Positions 1 through 8,266 of a stretch of DNA of 20,381 nt are shown one piece after another. The stretch spans positions 1-20,381 of the forward strand of contig JAJQBF010000218.1 of assembly GCA_021203425.1 (NCBI GenBank), in the 5' to 3' direction. The stretch is from Clostridiales bacterium. GTDB lineage: Bacteria; Bacillota; Clostridia; Lachnospirales; CAG-274. Numbering within the stretch: the first letter of the stretch is position 1; the number at the start of each line of letters is the position of its first letter. Under the pieces are notes generated by a model. It was not told the origin of the DNA. It ran no database searches and saw only the letters and a list, made by a program, of their open reading frames with translations. The translations under genes were made by a program, and so were the position numbers.

Positions 1-1
1 G

Positions 2-38
2 TATAATATATATAAACAAAAAATTTATACAGAAGGAG
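2..38 (+). promoter_or_regulatory. recA promoter fragment and RBS
   Basis: A perfect TATAAT -10 hexamer lies at 2-7; the matching -35 box would be outside the window. AGAAGGAG at 31-38 is a good Shine-Dalgarno sequence 8 nt before the recA ATG. No LexA-type box can be judged because the upstream sequence is missing. Confidence 0.4.
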
Positions 39-46
39 TTAATGAT

Positions 47-1234
47 ATGGCAGAGAAAAAATCAAAGGCTAAATTAGAAGATAATTTGGAAATGGGAAAA
101 GAAAAGGCGCTTAAGGCTGCTCTTGTTTCAATAGAAAAAAATTTCGGCAAGGGAGCGGTTATGAAACTCGGTGAAAAAGCCGAAAATACAGGAATTCAGG
201 TTGTTCCCACAGGCTCCCTGAGCCTTGACATTGCCTTAGGGGTAGGGGGAATTCCCAGAGGAAGAATCATAGAAATATACGGTCCCGAATCGGGCGGCAA
301 GACTACAACTGCCCTTCATATGGTGGCTGAAGTTCAAAAAATGGGGGGAATTGCCGGTTTTATTGACGCAGAACACGCCCTTGATCCGGTTTATGCCAAG
401 AAAATAGGGGTTGATATAAACGAACTTTACGTTTCCCAGCCCGATAACGGCGAGCAGGCTTTGGAAATTTGCGAAACTATGGTTCGTTCCGGCGCAATAG
501 ATATTATAGTTGTGGACTCTGTGGCGGCGCTTGTTCCCAAGGCGGAAATCGACGGAGAAATGGGCGATTCCCATATGGGCTTACAGGCAAGGCTTATGTC
601 ACAGGCTCTCAGAAAGCTGACGGGTGTTGCCGGGAAAAGCAACTGTATTGTTATATTCATAAACCAGCTGAGAGAAAAAATAGGTATTATGTTCGGAAAC
701 CCCGAAACAACCACAGGCGGCAGAGCCTTGAAGTTTTATTCTTCAATAAGAATAGACATAAGAAAATCCGATCCCATTAAAAACGGAACAGAAATTATAG
801 GAAACAGAACAAGGGCAAAGGTTGTTAAAAATAAGGTTGCGCCGCCTTTTAAGGTTGCCGAGTTTGATATTATGTTCGGCGAGGGCATATCAAAAATAGG
901 CGATATATTAGACCTTGCGGCGGAGTGCGACGTTGTTAAAAAGGGCGGCGCATGGTATTCCTATAAAGACGGAAAAATCGGTCAAGGCAGAGAAAATGCC
1001 AAGAAATATTTAAAGGAAAATCCGGAAATATGCGAAGAGATTGAAAATGCCGTAAGAGAACATTACGGAATACCCAAGACAGAGGTTAAATTCGGAGAGG
1101 AAACACAACAGGAGACAGTCGAAGAAAAGCCAAAAAAGACAAAAGCCAAAGCTAAAGTCGAAGAAACAGCCGCAGTCGCTGAAGAGGACACCTTTGATGA
1201 GGCTGACTTTGCGGAGCTTGACGCAGAAGTATGA
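47..1234 (+). CDS. recA: RecA recombinase
   Basis: Cytosolic ATP-dependent strand-exchange protein of homologous recombination and co-protease for LexA in the SOS response. The 395-aa product is slightly longer than usual because of an acidic/lysine-rich tail. Seen: Walker A GPESGGKTT at residues 79-87 (the usual second Ser of GPESSGKTT is Gly), Walker B IIVVDS near 153-158, and the DNA-binding L2 region with INQLREKIG and GNPETTTGGRALKFY near 205-231. The C-terminal tail from about 350 is Glu/Lys/Ala-rich and ends in an acidic stretch, as in many RecA proteins. ATG start follows AGAAGGAG. The stop overlaps the recX start (ATGA), so the two are translationally coupled. Identity is certain. 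Confidence 0.98.
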   Translation: MAEKKSKAKLEDNLEMGKEKALKAALVSIEKNFGKGAVMKLGEKAENTGIQVVPTGSLSLDIALGVGGIPRGRIIEIYGPESGGKTTTALHMVAEVQKMGGIAGFIDAEHALDPVYAKKIGVDINELYVSQPDNGEQALEICETMVRSGAIDIIVVDSVAALVPKAEIDGEMGDSHMGLQARLMSQALRKLTGVAGKSNCIVIFINQLREKIGIMFGNPETTTGGRALKFYSSIRIDIRKSDPIKNGTEIIGNRTRAKVVKNKVAPPFKVAEFDIMFGEGISKIGDILDLAAECDVVKKGGAWYSYKDGKIGQGRENAKKYLKENPEICEEIENAVREHYGIPKTEVKFGEETQQETVEEKPKKTKAKAKVEETAAVAEEDTFDEADFAELDAEV

Positions 1235-1872
1235 TTATAACAGATATACAACGGCAGAAAAACAATGAAAAACGCTTTTCTGTATATATTGACGGAAAAT
1301 TTTCCTTCGGTGTAAGCGATATTGACTTGTTATATTATAAGCTTAAAACAGGCGATGAGCTTTCCGAGAGCAAATATAACGAAATTATAAACAACAATAC
1401 CTACATAAAGGCAAGGGACACCGCCCTGAGATTTTTGGGATACAGAATGAGGAGTTGGCGTGAAATTGACGACAGACTTAAGCGAGGTGAATTTCCCGAG
1501 GATATCAGGGAAAGGGTAATTGCTTTTTTGGAGGAATACGGCTATATTGACGACAGAGCCTTCGCAAAAGCGTATATTGACGAAAAGAGGCGGCTTAAAG
1601 GTTACGGAGGAATAAGGCTTAAACAAGAATTATATCAAAAAGGCATAAGCCGTGAAATTATAGACGAACTTTCTGATGAACTTTCCGAAGACAACATAGA
1701 AACAATAAAAAAAGCCATAGACAAAAAGCTTAAAGGAAACACCGTAAGTGACAGAAAAGAACTTCAAAGGCTGTATGGTTATCTTATGAGAAAAGGTTTC
1801 TCTTATGAACAGTCAAAAGAGGCTCTTGAGGAATATACAAAAGAAACAGAAGATGAATGGGGTGAATGGTAG
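1231..1872 (+). CDS. recX: Regulatory protein RecX
   Basis: RecX binds RecA filaments and limits their extension and activity; known from the family. The 213-aa protein has the helical repeat pattern of the family, with SWREIDDRLKRG around residues 70-82 and the hallmark YGYIDDRAFA near 102-111, then GGIRLKQELYQKGI near 125-138. The start ATG lies inside the recA stop region (4-base ATGA overlap), the classic recA-recX arrangement, so expression follows recA and is reduced by coupling. The C-terminal end overlaps the next gene by a few bases. No oddities seen. Confidence 0.95.
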   Translation: MIITDIQRQKNNEKRFSVYIDGKFSFGVSDIDLLYYKLKTGDELSESKYNEIINNNTYIKARDTALRFLGYRMRSWREIDDRLKRGEFPEDIRERVIAFLEEYGYIDDRAFAKAYIDEKRRLKGYGGIRLKQELYQKGISREIIDELSDELSEDNIETIKKAIDKKLKGNTVSDRKELQRLYGYLMRKGFSYEQSKEALEEYTKETEDEWGEW

Positions 1873-3143
1873 TGAACGAAAATATAAATGCACTTTTAAG
1901 AGAGTTTAAAAACTGCTGTGAATATGAAGACGATTTGGAAAAGGCAAAGGATTTAAACGAGAAAATCGTTTCATATTACAAAAGAAACGGGCTTACCGAG
2001 TCGGAAAATTTCGCCTGTCATATGTATAATTTGAGCCTTCTCTTCACAAATTATGATGATTTTTCTTCTGCCCTTAAACACGGCAAAACAGCCTTAAGCA
2101 TCGTCCGTAAAACAGGTGATGAAAAGCTCAGCGCTAAATTTTCAGATAATTTGGGTATGATTTATTCCTGTTTGGGGGATAAGTCCACAGGGCTGTTTTG
2201 GTTTAAAAAGGGCTATAACCCGACGGTAAAAAATCCGGAATTGTTTTCGGAGGAGGAAATCTGCCGAATGGCAATGAATTTAGGCAGTGGTTATTATGAA
2301 AACGGTTCATATGCAAATGCTCTTAAATATCACAAGAAAGCGCTGAAACTTAAAAAAGAAAAGGATTTGGACTATGCCAACATTCTGAATTTAATAGGCT
2401 ATGATTATGAGAAACTTCAAAACTACGATGAGGCGATAAATTATCTCAAAACGGGGCTTGATATTTTCGAAAAATATTGCTATGACGATGACGACGATTA
2501 TATAGCAAATATAAGCTATATTGCAAATGTTTACAAAGATAACGGAGATTTCGAAAAGGCGCTGACCTCATATGAACGGGCGATATTTATGCTTAAAAAG
2601 GCAGGTTTGGGGGAGGAACCCTTTTTCGGAGAGCTTTTGAACAAAACAGCAGAGCTTTATTCTGAAACGGGAAATGACAAAAGAGCCCTTGAACTCAGAA
2701 ATTCGGCTTTAGCTATTTTTGAAAAAAGAGTGGGAAACAAAAATTTATTTTATGCAAACTGTCTAAGAGAAATTGCCGATATTTATTACAGAAACTATAT
2801 TTACGGCGAAGCAATTTCATTTCTTCAAAGAGCGCTTGACATAAAAAGCTCGATTATGTCGGTTGAAGATAAAGACTTTCTTGATGATTTTCTTCTTCTT
2901 GCCGAAATTTACGAAAAAAACGGTCAGATAAAAAGAGCCGTCGAGGTTTACGAATATCTTCTTGAGAATATTACCGTTAAAAATCCCAAATACAGGAGTA
3001 TAATTTTCAAGCTTGCCGCAAAATTCAGACTGAACGAAAGCGGTGAAAAGCTTTTTGAACTTTATGATAAATATAAAAAAGCCGATCCTACAGCTACATT
3101 TGACGAATTTCTCGTTATGGCGGATATGGCGGCGGAAAAATAA
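1866..3143 (+). CDS. Tetratricopeptide-repeat protein
   Basis: A 425-aa protein built almost wholly of TPR-like helical hairpins. Recurrent motifs such as NLGMIYSCLGD, NLIGYDYEKLQNYDEAINYLK, YIANVYKDNGDFEKALTSYERAI and EIYEKNGQIKRAVEVYEYLL are spaced about 40 residues apart from residue 40 to 390. No signal peptide, membrane segment or enzymatic domain is visible, so it is probably a cytosolic protein-binding scaffold. An ATG at 1866 and a GTG at 1872 are both possible starts; GGGGTG at 1859-1864 serves as a weak RBS and fits GTG slightly better. It overlaps the end of recX, so it probably belongs to the recA transcript. Function in DNA repair is not shown by sequence; partners are unknown. 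Confidence 0.85.
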   Translation: MVVNENINALLREFKNCCEYEDDLEKAKDLNEKIVSYYKRNGLTESENFACHMYNLSLLFTNYDDFSSALKHGKTALSIVRKTGDEKLSAKFSDNLGMIYSCLGDKSTGLFWFKKGYNPTVKNPELFSEEEICRMAMNLGSGYYENGSYANALKYHKKALKLKKEKDLDYANILNLIGYDYEKLQNYDEAINYLKTGLDIFEKYCYDDDDDYIANISYIANVYKDNGDFEKALTSYERAIFMLKKAGLGEEPFFGELLNKTAELYSETGNDKRALELRNSALAIFEKRVGNKNLFYANCLREIADIYYRNYIYGEAISFLQRALDIKSSIMSVEDKDFLDDFLLLAEIYEKNGQIKRAVEVYEYLLENITVKNPKYRSIIFKLAAKFRLNESGEKLFELYDKYKKADPTATFDEFLVMADMAAEK

Positions 3144-3156
3144 TATTTGCTTACAG

Positions 3157-3197
3157 GCAGTGTCTTCCCACAGAGGGGCGCTGCTTTTATAATTTTT
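3157..3197 (+). terminator. Probable intrinsic terminator after the recA-recX-TPR cluster
   Basis: GCAGTG (3157-3162) pairs with CGCTGC (3179-3184), one pair being G-T. CCC at 3167-3169 can extend the stem with the G run at 3175-3178 across a bulge. A T-rich tract (TTTTATAATTTTT) follows directly. It separates the TPR gene from the feo genes. Confidence 0.55.
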
Positions 3198-3292
3198 ATA
3201 CAGGCACCAATCTGAGAAAGGAGCTATATAATTTAAGTAAAGGAGATAGTGATTTTAAGATGCATCAAAACGCTTTCAGGGAGGTGCTTTTT

Positions 3293-3538
3293 ATGATTAA
3301 CGGATTACCCCTGTCTTGTATACCTATGGGAGCAAGGGGAATCATATCGGCTGTTTCGGGAGACTTCAAAAACAAAGACAGACTTACTGAACTGGGCTTT
3401 ACAAAAGATGCGGAGGTTATGGCTCTGCATAAAAGCCCTGCCGGAGATCCCGTTGCTTATTTTATAAAAGGGTCTGTTATGGCGCTGAGAAAAGAAGACG
3501 CCGACAATATATTTATAAAATTCAAGGAGGAATATTAG
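3293..3538 (+). CDS. feoA: Ferrous iron transport protein FeoA
   Basis: Small cytosolic SH3-like protein needed for FeoB-mediated Fe(II) uptake. From the chosen ATG the product is 81 aa, the normal FeoA size, starting MINGLPLSCIPMGARGII. It keeps the family pattern LTELGFTKDAEVMALHKSP then GDPVAYFIKGSVMALRKEDADNI. This start was chosen because AGGGAGGTG lies at 3278-3286, 6-7 nt upstream. An in-frame ATG at 3260 would add 11 residues not typical of the family and has a poorly spaced RBS. A TATAAT at 3227-3232 is a possible -10 but has no good -35 at the right distance. The gene ends 1 base before feoB, so the two are one operon. Confidence 0.93.
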   Translation: MINGLPLSCIPMGARGIISAVSGDFKNKDRLTELGFTKDAEVMALHKSPAGDPVAYFIKGSVMALRKEDADNIFIKFKEEY

Positions 3539-5304
3539 GTGTGCCGGCGGATTATTGCCCTTTGCGGAAACCCGAACACAGGAAAAAGCACGGTTTTTAA
3601 TCTGCTGACGGGGCTTAAACAGCATACGGGAAACTGGAGCGGAAAAACCGTCGGTACGGCAAGGGGAACATTTAAGGATTTTGAAATTGTAGATCTGCCG
3701 GGAATGTATTCCCTTAAGGCTAAGTCGCCGGACGAAGAAAAAGCTGTTGAATTTTTACAAAACGGCGGAGCGGAGCTTGCAGTTATTATAACAGACGGAA
3801 CCTGTATAGAGAGAAATCTTATTCTTGCTCTTCAAATTTCCGATATAACGGAAAAAACGGTTATATGTGTAAATATGATGGACGAAACCGCAAAAAAAGG
3901 CATAACGGTTGATATTGAAGGGCTTTCCCGTGAGCTTGGTGTAAAGGTTATACCTATGGCGGCAGGAAGAAGAGAGGGGCTGGGAGAGCTTGAAGAAACT
4001 CTTTGCGGCGGTATAGAAAAACGGAGTATAACAGGGCTGAGAGAAACGGAATATTACCTTCGCCGCTCAAAAGAGCTTTATGAAAGGTATGTAACGGCTG
4101 AAAAAGAGGCAGATGAATATTTTGACAGAAAAATAGCCAGAATTGTTTTGAATGATAAGCTGGGCATACCTGTAATTCTGCCTGTTTTTACCCTTATGCT
4201 GTGGATAACCGTCGTTGGGGCAAACTACCCCTCGGCGGCTTTAAGCAGGCTGTTTGATTTTTCGGGAAACAGGCTGCTTGAGCTGCTGACATATTTTCAG
4301 GTAAACGAAAGAATGACAGATCTCTGCGTAAACGGTGTTTTTATACTGTGGGGGAAATAGTGTCGGTTATGCTGCCGCCTATGGCAATTTTCTTTCCGCT
4401 TTTTACGTTTTTGGAGGATTTGGGCTTTTTGCCCAGAATTGCCTTTAATCTTGACAGACTTTTTAAACTTGCCGGCACAAACGGAAAACAGTCTCTTTGT
4501 ATGTGTATGGGTATAGGCCGCAACGCCGCCGGAGTTATTTCCGCAAGAATAATAGAATCGCCTAAAGAAAGAAGAGCGGCTGTTTTGACAAATGTTTTTA
4601 TGCCCTGTAACGGTCGGTTTCCTATTATAATTATGCTTTCGGTTATGTTCTTTACGGCAGGCAGATTTACAAGCCTTGTTTCGACTCTCAGCGTTTTGGG
4701 CGCCCTTGCCGCAGGCACAGCTCTGACTCTGGTTGTTACGAAAATTCTTATGAGGGGCGAAAAAACCTCTTTTATATTGGAACTGCCGCCTTACAGAAAG
4801 CCTAAAATAGGGCAGATAATAGTCAGAAGTGTAAAGGACAGAATTCTTTTTGTATTAAGCCGAGCCCTTATGGCAGCTGTTCCGGCAGGCATTATAATTT
4901 GGTTTCTTAAAAATTTTTTTGTAGGCGGAACCCCCCTCATAAGCTGTATATCAAATTTTTTTGACCCTTTTGGGCGGCTTATGGGGCTTGACGGCTGTAT
5001 TTTGACAGGGTTTATACTGGGTATGCCGGCGAATGAAATTGTTTTGCCTCTTACGGCGGTTATGCACGGCGGAGAAGGGAGCATAGGCGAAATTTTAACA
5101 AACAACGGCTGGAACGTAAAAACCGCCCTCTGCACGATTCTCTTCTGTATATTTCATTTTCCCTGTACAACAACTCTGCTGACAATAAAAAAAGAAACGG
5201 GAAGTCTTAAAGATACGGTAATTGCTTTTTTACTGCCTACAGTCTGCGGTTTTTTAATTTGCTCCTGGGTAAATCTGTTTTTCGAAATATTAAAATATGA
5301 TTAG
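3539..5304 (+). pseudogene. feoB: FeoB ferrous iron transporter, frameshifted
   Basis: GTP-gated inner-membrane Fe(II) importer. GTG start at 3539 with AAGGAGG 8 nt upstream. The first part (3539-4360, 273 aa) has the G domain: G1 GNPNTGKS at 10-17, G3 DLPG at 52-55, G4 NMMD at 112-115, then a first membrane segment. It stops at TAG 4358-4360. The second part continues in another frame from about 4351 to 5304 with the gate regions NVFMPCNGRFP and GMPANEIVLPL and several membrane segments. Restoring one G in the run 4350-4354 gives LWGEIVSVMLPPMAIF, the expected clostridial FeoB sequence, and a 588-aa protein. So one G is missing. The usual Cys of the first gate motif (GFGCN) is Arg here (GIGRN, codon CGC 4519-4521). 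Decay or sequencing error are both possible. Confidence 0.88.
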
Positions 5305-5319
5305 AAATTTAAAAACAGG

Positions 5320-5350
5320 TTGACTTGGAGTAAGGTTTAAGTGATAGAGT
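5320..5350 (+). promoter_or_regulatory. MerR-type promoter with operator in a 19-bp spacer
   Basis: TTGACT (-35, 5320-5325) and TAGAGT (-10, 5345-5350) are separated by 19 bp instead of 17. The spacer region holds an imperfect dyad of ACTT...AAGT type (5323-5342). Over-long spacers with a central dyad are the hallmark of promoters activated by MerR-family regulators through DNA distortion. It sits directly upstream of the MerR gene, so autoregulation is likely. Confidence 0.7.
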
Positions 5351-5382
5351 TAAATAAATAACAAAAATAGGAGGCATGAATT

Positions 5383-5769
5383 ATGACGATAAAGGAAGCA
5401 AGTAAAATATGCGGTATTTCTCCGGATACACTCCGTTATTATGAGAAGATGAAGGTTATTCCCGCTGTTGAAAGAAGTAAAAGCGGAATAAGAAACTATA
5501 AAGAGGAAGACCTGGGCTGGATTAAAAATGCAAAATGTATGAGAAAAGCGGGTTTTTCAATTGAGGCAATTGCAAAATATGTTGAGCTTTTTATGGAAGG
5601 GGACGAAACAATTTCAGACAGACTGGAACTTCTTAAGGAGCAAAGAGAAATTTTATACAGAAAGAGAGAAGAAATAGAGGAAACCCTTGTTCTTCTCGGT
5701 CATAAAATAAATATTTACGAAAATGCGGCGAAAACAGGAATGTTAGACTTTACAGGCAAAGACGAATAA
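5383..5769 (+). CDS. MerR-family transcriptional regulator
   Basis: A 128-aa dimeric DNA-binding regulator. The N-terminal winged helix-turn-helix is clear: MTIKEASKICGISPDTLRYYEK (1-22; RYYEK is diagnostic) and the wing with GIRNYKEEDLGWI near 40-53. AGFSIEAIAKYVEL follows, then a coiled coil (about 75-118) for dimerisation. No Cys cluster of metal-sensing MerR members is present in the C-terminal part, so it resembles the AdhR/NmlR-like group named for responses to aldehydes or other stress; the ligand is unknown. AGGAGG at 5369-5374 precedes ATG by 8 nt. It has its own MerR-type promoter 15 bp after feoB. No target gene other than itself is obvious, unless read-through from feoB matters. 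Confidence 0.92.
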   Translation: MTIKEASKICGISPDTLRYYEKMKVIPAVERSKSGIRNYKEEDLGWIKNAKCMRKAGFSIEAIAKYVELFMEGDETISDRLELLKEQREILYRKREEIEETLVLLGHKINIYENAAKTGMLDFTGKDE

Positions 5770-5772
5770 TAA

Positions 5773-5807
5773 AAACTCCCTTTTACAGCAAGTGTTTAAG
5801 GGAGTTT
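5773..5807. terminator. Bidirectional intrinsic terminator
   Basis: A perfect 10-bp stem, AAACTCCCTT (5773-5782) with AAGGGAGTTT (5798-5807), lies between the convergent MerR and M23-like genes. T-rich sequence follows in both directions. Confidence 0.8.
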
Positions 5808-5813
5808 ATTACG

Positions 5814-6616
5814 TTATTCACCGTCTTCAAAAAGAAGCTTAGGGTCGGCGGATTCATCATTATGGGTTAAATAAAATTCAAGATGTGAACCTAGAGCCGA
5901 CTGAAAATCAGTAGGTTCTCCTATTTGGGCAATAATCTCACCTGCGTTTACAATGTCCCCTACAGCTACCGGGATATTTTCTCCCAGTTGGCTGTATGTA
6001 GACATCCAGCCGTTTCCGTGGTATAACAACGGAATTTCCGTTAATTTCGTCAAAGCCCGTTTCCGCTATGACTCCGTCTGCCGCTGCTGCTACAGATGTA
6101 CCCGTTTCAGCTGCTATACAGATTGTGTCGTTCGTTCTGTACTGTTCCAGAGTTGCGTCGAAAACGGCAATTTCAGGGCTGTAATCCATAACGATTTGCC
6201 CTTCGACAGGCATAAGCATAGTCTGTGAATTTTCGTCAAATGAAAATAAATTATCTGCCGAAACCGTTTTGCCTGTTTGAGTTTCAGAAGAATTTTCGGT
6301 TTTTGTTGTTTTGCCGGTTGTCTTTTTTGTTTCGGGTTCGACTGTTTCAGCCGTGGCGGTTTCCGCTGTTTTAGCTGTTGCGGTTTCTGTCGGAGCCTCC
6401 GCTGTTTTTGCCGCTGTTGTTATTTCTGCCGCCTCTTCTTTATAGCTTTTATCCTTGCTGTTATTTACGGTCTCTTCGCTGTAGTTTTGGCTTTTTTCCG
6501 TTACGCTGTCATAAAGAGCCACACCTGTCGCCAAAACGACAACAAAGGCAACACAGGAGTAAACCGCCGCCGCATAGCCGTTTTTGCTGAAAAAAAATTT
6601 TGATTTTGTCTTTCAC
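5814..6616 (-). pseudogene. SpoIIQ-like M23-fold (LytM) membrane protein, two frameshifts
   Basis: The intact protein would be about 267 aa: a short cytosolic end, one membrane segment, a Thr/Glu/Ala/Lys-rich linker, and a LytM/M23 fold with DATLEQYRTNDTICIAAETG, AAAADGVIAETG, HGNGWMSTYSQLG and SHLEFYLT. A GTG at 6616 with GGAGGTG 6 nt upstream is the best start, giving MKDKIKI. Reading it through needs two corrections. The first is loss of one T from a T8 run (A8 at 6590-6597), which restores the membrane helix AAAVYSCVAFVVVLATG. The second is a 2-base change near 6021-6026, where ATA would be ATATA, giving SVVIYHGNGW. Catalytic M23 residues are mostly absent: TND replaces the HxxxD region and HLE replaces HLH. 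It may therefore be a structural relative of SpoIIQ, the forespore partner of SpoIIIAH. That name is inference. Confidence 0.72.
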
Positions 6617-6680
6617 TAAAAACACCTCCGTACAAGTATTATTGACAGGGGTGCTGTTTAATATTCAATTAAAATTCGGT

Positions 6681-8255
6681 TTAATGATTTAATTTTTTAA
6701 TTGTTTCAACAAATTCTTTATTATTTTTTGTTTTAGTCATAATATCGTTAAAATCGCTTGTTATTTCAAGAGAGGTTGCGTTTGAGGCAGACCGCCTTAT
6801 AGAATAAACGCAGTCGAGTTCGTCCGGGCTTAAAAGCACTTCTTCACGTCTTGTACCGGATTTAAGTATGTCTATGGCAGGGAATACACGTCTTTCGGAA
6901 AGCTTTCTGTCAAGAACGATTTCCATATTGCCTGTTCCCTTAAATTCTTCATACACAATATCGTCCAGCTTACTGCCTGTTTCAACTAAAGCAGTCGCCA
7001 AAATAGTCAAACTTCCGCCTTCCCTTATATTTCTGGCGGCGCCGAAAAATTTCTTGGGCATATAAAGTGCCCCTGCGTCAAGTCCGCCGGAAAGGGCTCT
7101 GCCTCCGGGCTGAGCCGTTAAATTATAAGCTCTTGCAAGTCTGGTTATACTGTCTAAAAGAATAACCAGGTCTTTTCCCTGTTCCACAAGTCTTTTTGCA
7201 CGTTCTAAAACCATCTCGGCCACCTTTTTATGGTGTTCGGGCTGTTCGTCAAAGGTTGAATAAATTACGTCAACATTTTCTCCCGAAATAGAATCCTGCA
7301 TATCGGTAACTTCTTCGGGACGTTCGTCAATTAAAAGTACAATTATTTGAATTTCAGGGTAATTTGTTTTTATAGCATTGGCAATTTTCTTTATAAGTAC
7401 GGTTTTGCCTGCTTTCGGCTGAGCAACTATCATACCTCGCTGCCCCTTGCCTATGGGTGAAATTAAATCTATTGTTCGTGTTGAAATATTGCTTGTATTT
7501 GTTTCTAACCTTAATTTTTCATTGGGATAAATAGGTGTTAAACTTTCAAAGCTCGGGCGGTGAATAACTGAAATGGGAGAATCACCGTTTACCGTATTAA
7601 CATATATTATGGCGTTATATTTATCGCCTTCACGCTGAGGTCTTGTTATACCCTCAATATAATCACCTGTTTTAAGGCTAAATCGTTTAATTTGAACGGG
7701 AGTTATATAAACATCTTTACTTCCCGGCATATAATTTTCATTCCTCAAAAAGCCGTAGCCTTCGGGCATAACCTCTAAAACTCCGCCTTCTACAACCGTA
7801 GGTCTGGAATAGAGATATTTATTTTCCGAAACCTCATGGACGGGTTTTTCTTCCACGTTTGACTCTGTTGTTTCTTCTTGGGAAATTTGAGCTGTTTCCG
7901 TTTGATCCTCTTGGGTTTTCAGGGGCTCTTCCGACAGAGTTTCCTCTTTTACGGGTTCCTCTTCCGGCGCCGCCGTTTCGGTTTTAGGGGCGGTTTCAGT
8001 GTCGGAAATTTTCGTTTCACTTAAATTGTTTTCAGTCTCTTCGGAAACTGAAGGGTTTTTCCTCGGTCTTCCGACTTTTCGTTTTTTAGGTCTTTCTTCA
8101 AAGCTTACGGAAAGCCCGCCCGAATCGGACGAGCCTTCCAAAGTTTCTTTAATTTTTTCGATAAGCAGACCCTTCGGAAAAGTTGTTACGCTTTTAACCC
8201 CTATTTGCTTTCCGTAAGCACGAAGTTCCAAAAGCGCCATTTTTTCTAATTCCAC
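6681..8255 (-). CDS. rho: Transcription termination factor Rho
   Basis: Hexameric RNA-dependent ATPase/translocase that ends transcription. The product is 524 aa, about 100 more than the E. coli protein. Seen: N-terminal SAP-like helices (1-42); an insert at about 45-145, first basic with GRPRKNP and then very rich in Glu/Thr; the cold-shock RNA-binding fold with GYGFLRNENY and DVYITPVQIKRF; Walker A AQPKAGKT (about 278-285; usually APPKAGKT); Walker B VILLDSITRLARAYN; and the Q/R-loop regions with GGLDAGALYMPKKFFGAARN and EEFKGTGNMEIVLDRKL. The GTG at 8255 was chosen because AAGGAGG (8262-8268) is 6 nt away. A TTG at 8261 directly abuts the RBS. The gene starts 11 bp after the LysM gene stop, so the two are cotranscribed. 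Confidence 0.97.
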   Translation of the reverse strand: MELEKMALLELRAYGKQIGVKSVTTFPKGLLIEKIKETLEGSSDSGGLSVSFEERPKKRKVGRPRKNPSVSEETENNLSETKISDTETAPKTETAAPEEEPVKEETLSEEPLKTQEDQTETAQISQEETTESNVEEKPVHEVSENKYLYSRPTVVEGGVLEVMPEGYGFLRNENYMPGSKDVYITPVQIKRFSLKTGDYIEGITRPQREGDKYNAIIYVNTVNGDSPISVIHRPSFESLTPIYPNEKLRLETNTSNISTRTIDLISPIGKGQRGMIVAQPKAGKTVLIKKIANAIKTNYPEIQIIVLLIDERPEEVTDMQDSISGENVDVIYSTFDEQPEHHKKVAEMVLERAKRLVEQGKDLVILLDSITRLARAYNLTAQPGGRALSGGLDAGALYMPKKFFGAARNIREGGSLTILATALVETGSKLDDIVYEEFKGTGNMEIVLDRKLSERRVFPAIDILKSGTRREEVLLSPDELDCVYSIRRSASNATSLEITSDFNDIMTKTKNNKEFVETIKKLNH

Positions 8256-8266
8256 AGGCAACCTCC

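Noticed and set aside
3260..3292. Upstream ATG of feoA
   Set aside because: Its RBS spacing is too long and the added residues are not typical of FeoA; the ATG at 3293 has an excellent RBS.
4349..4360. Programmed -1 ribosomal frameshift in feoB
   Set aside because: The site TGG GGG AAA does not fit X XXY YYZ: the A-site AAA would have to re-pair on GAA. No strong downstream stem was seen.
4348..5304. Second half of feoB as an independent gene starting at GTG 4348
   Set aside because: No Shine-Dalgarno sequence precedes it, and the protein starts in the middle of the FeoB permease; one added G joins it seamlessly to the first half.
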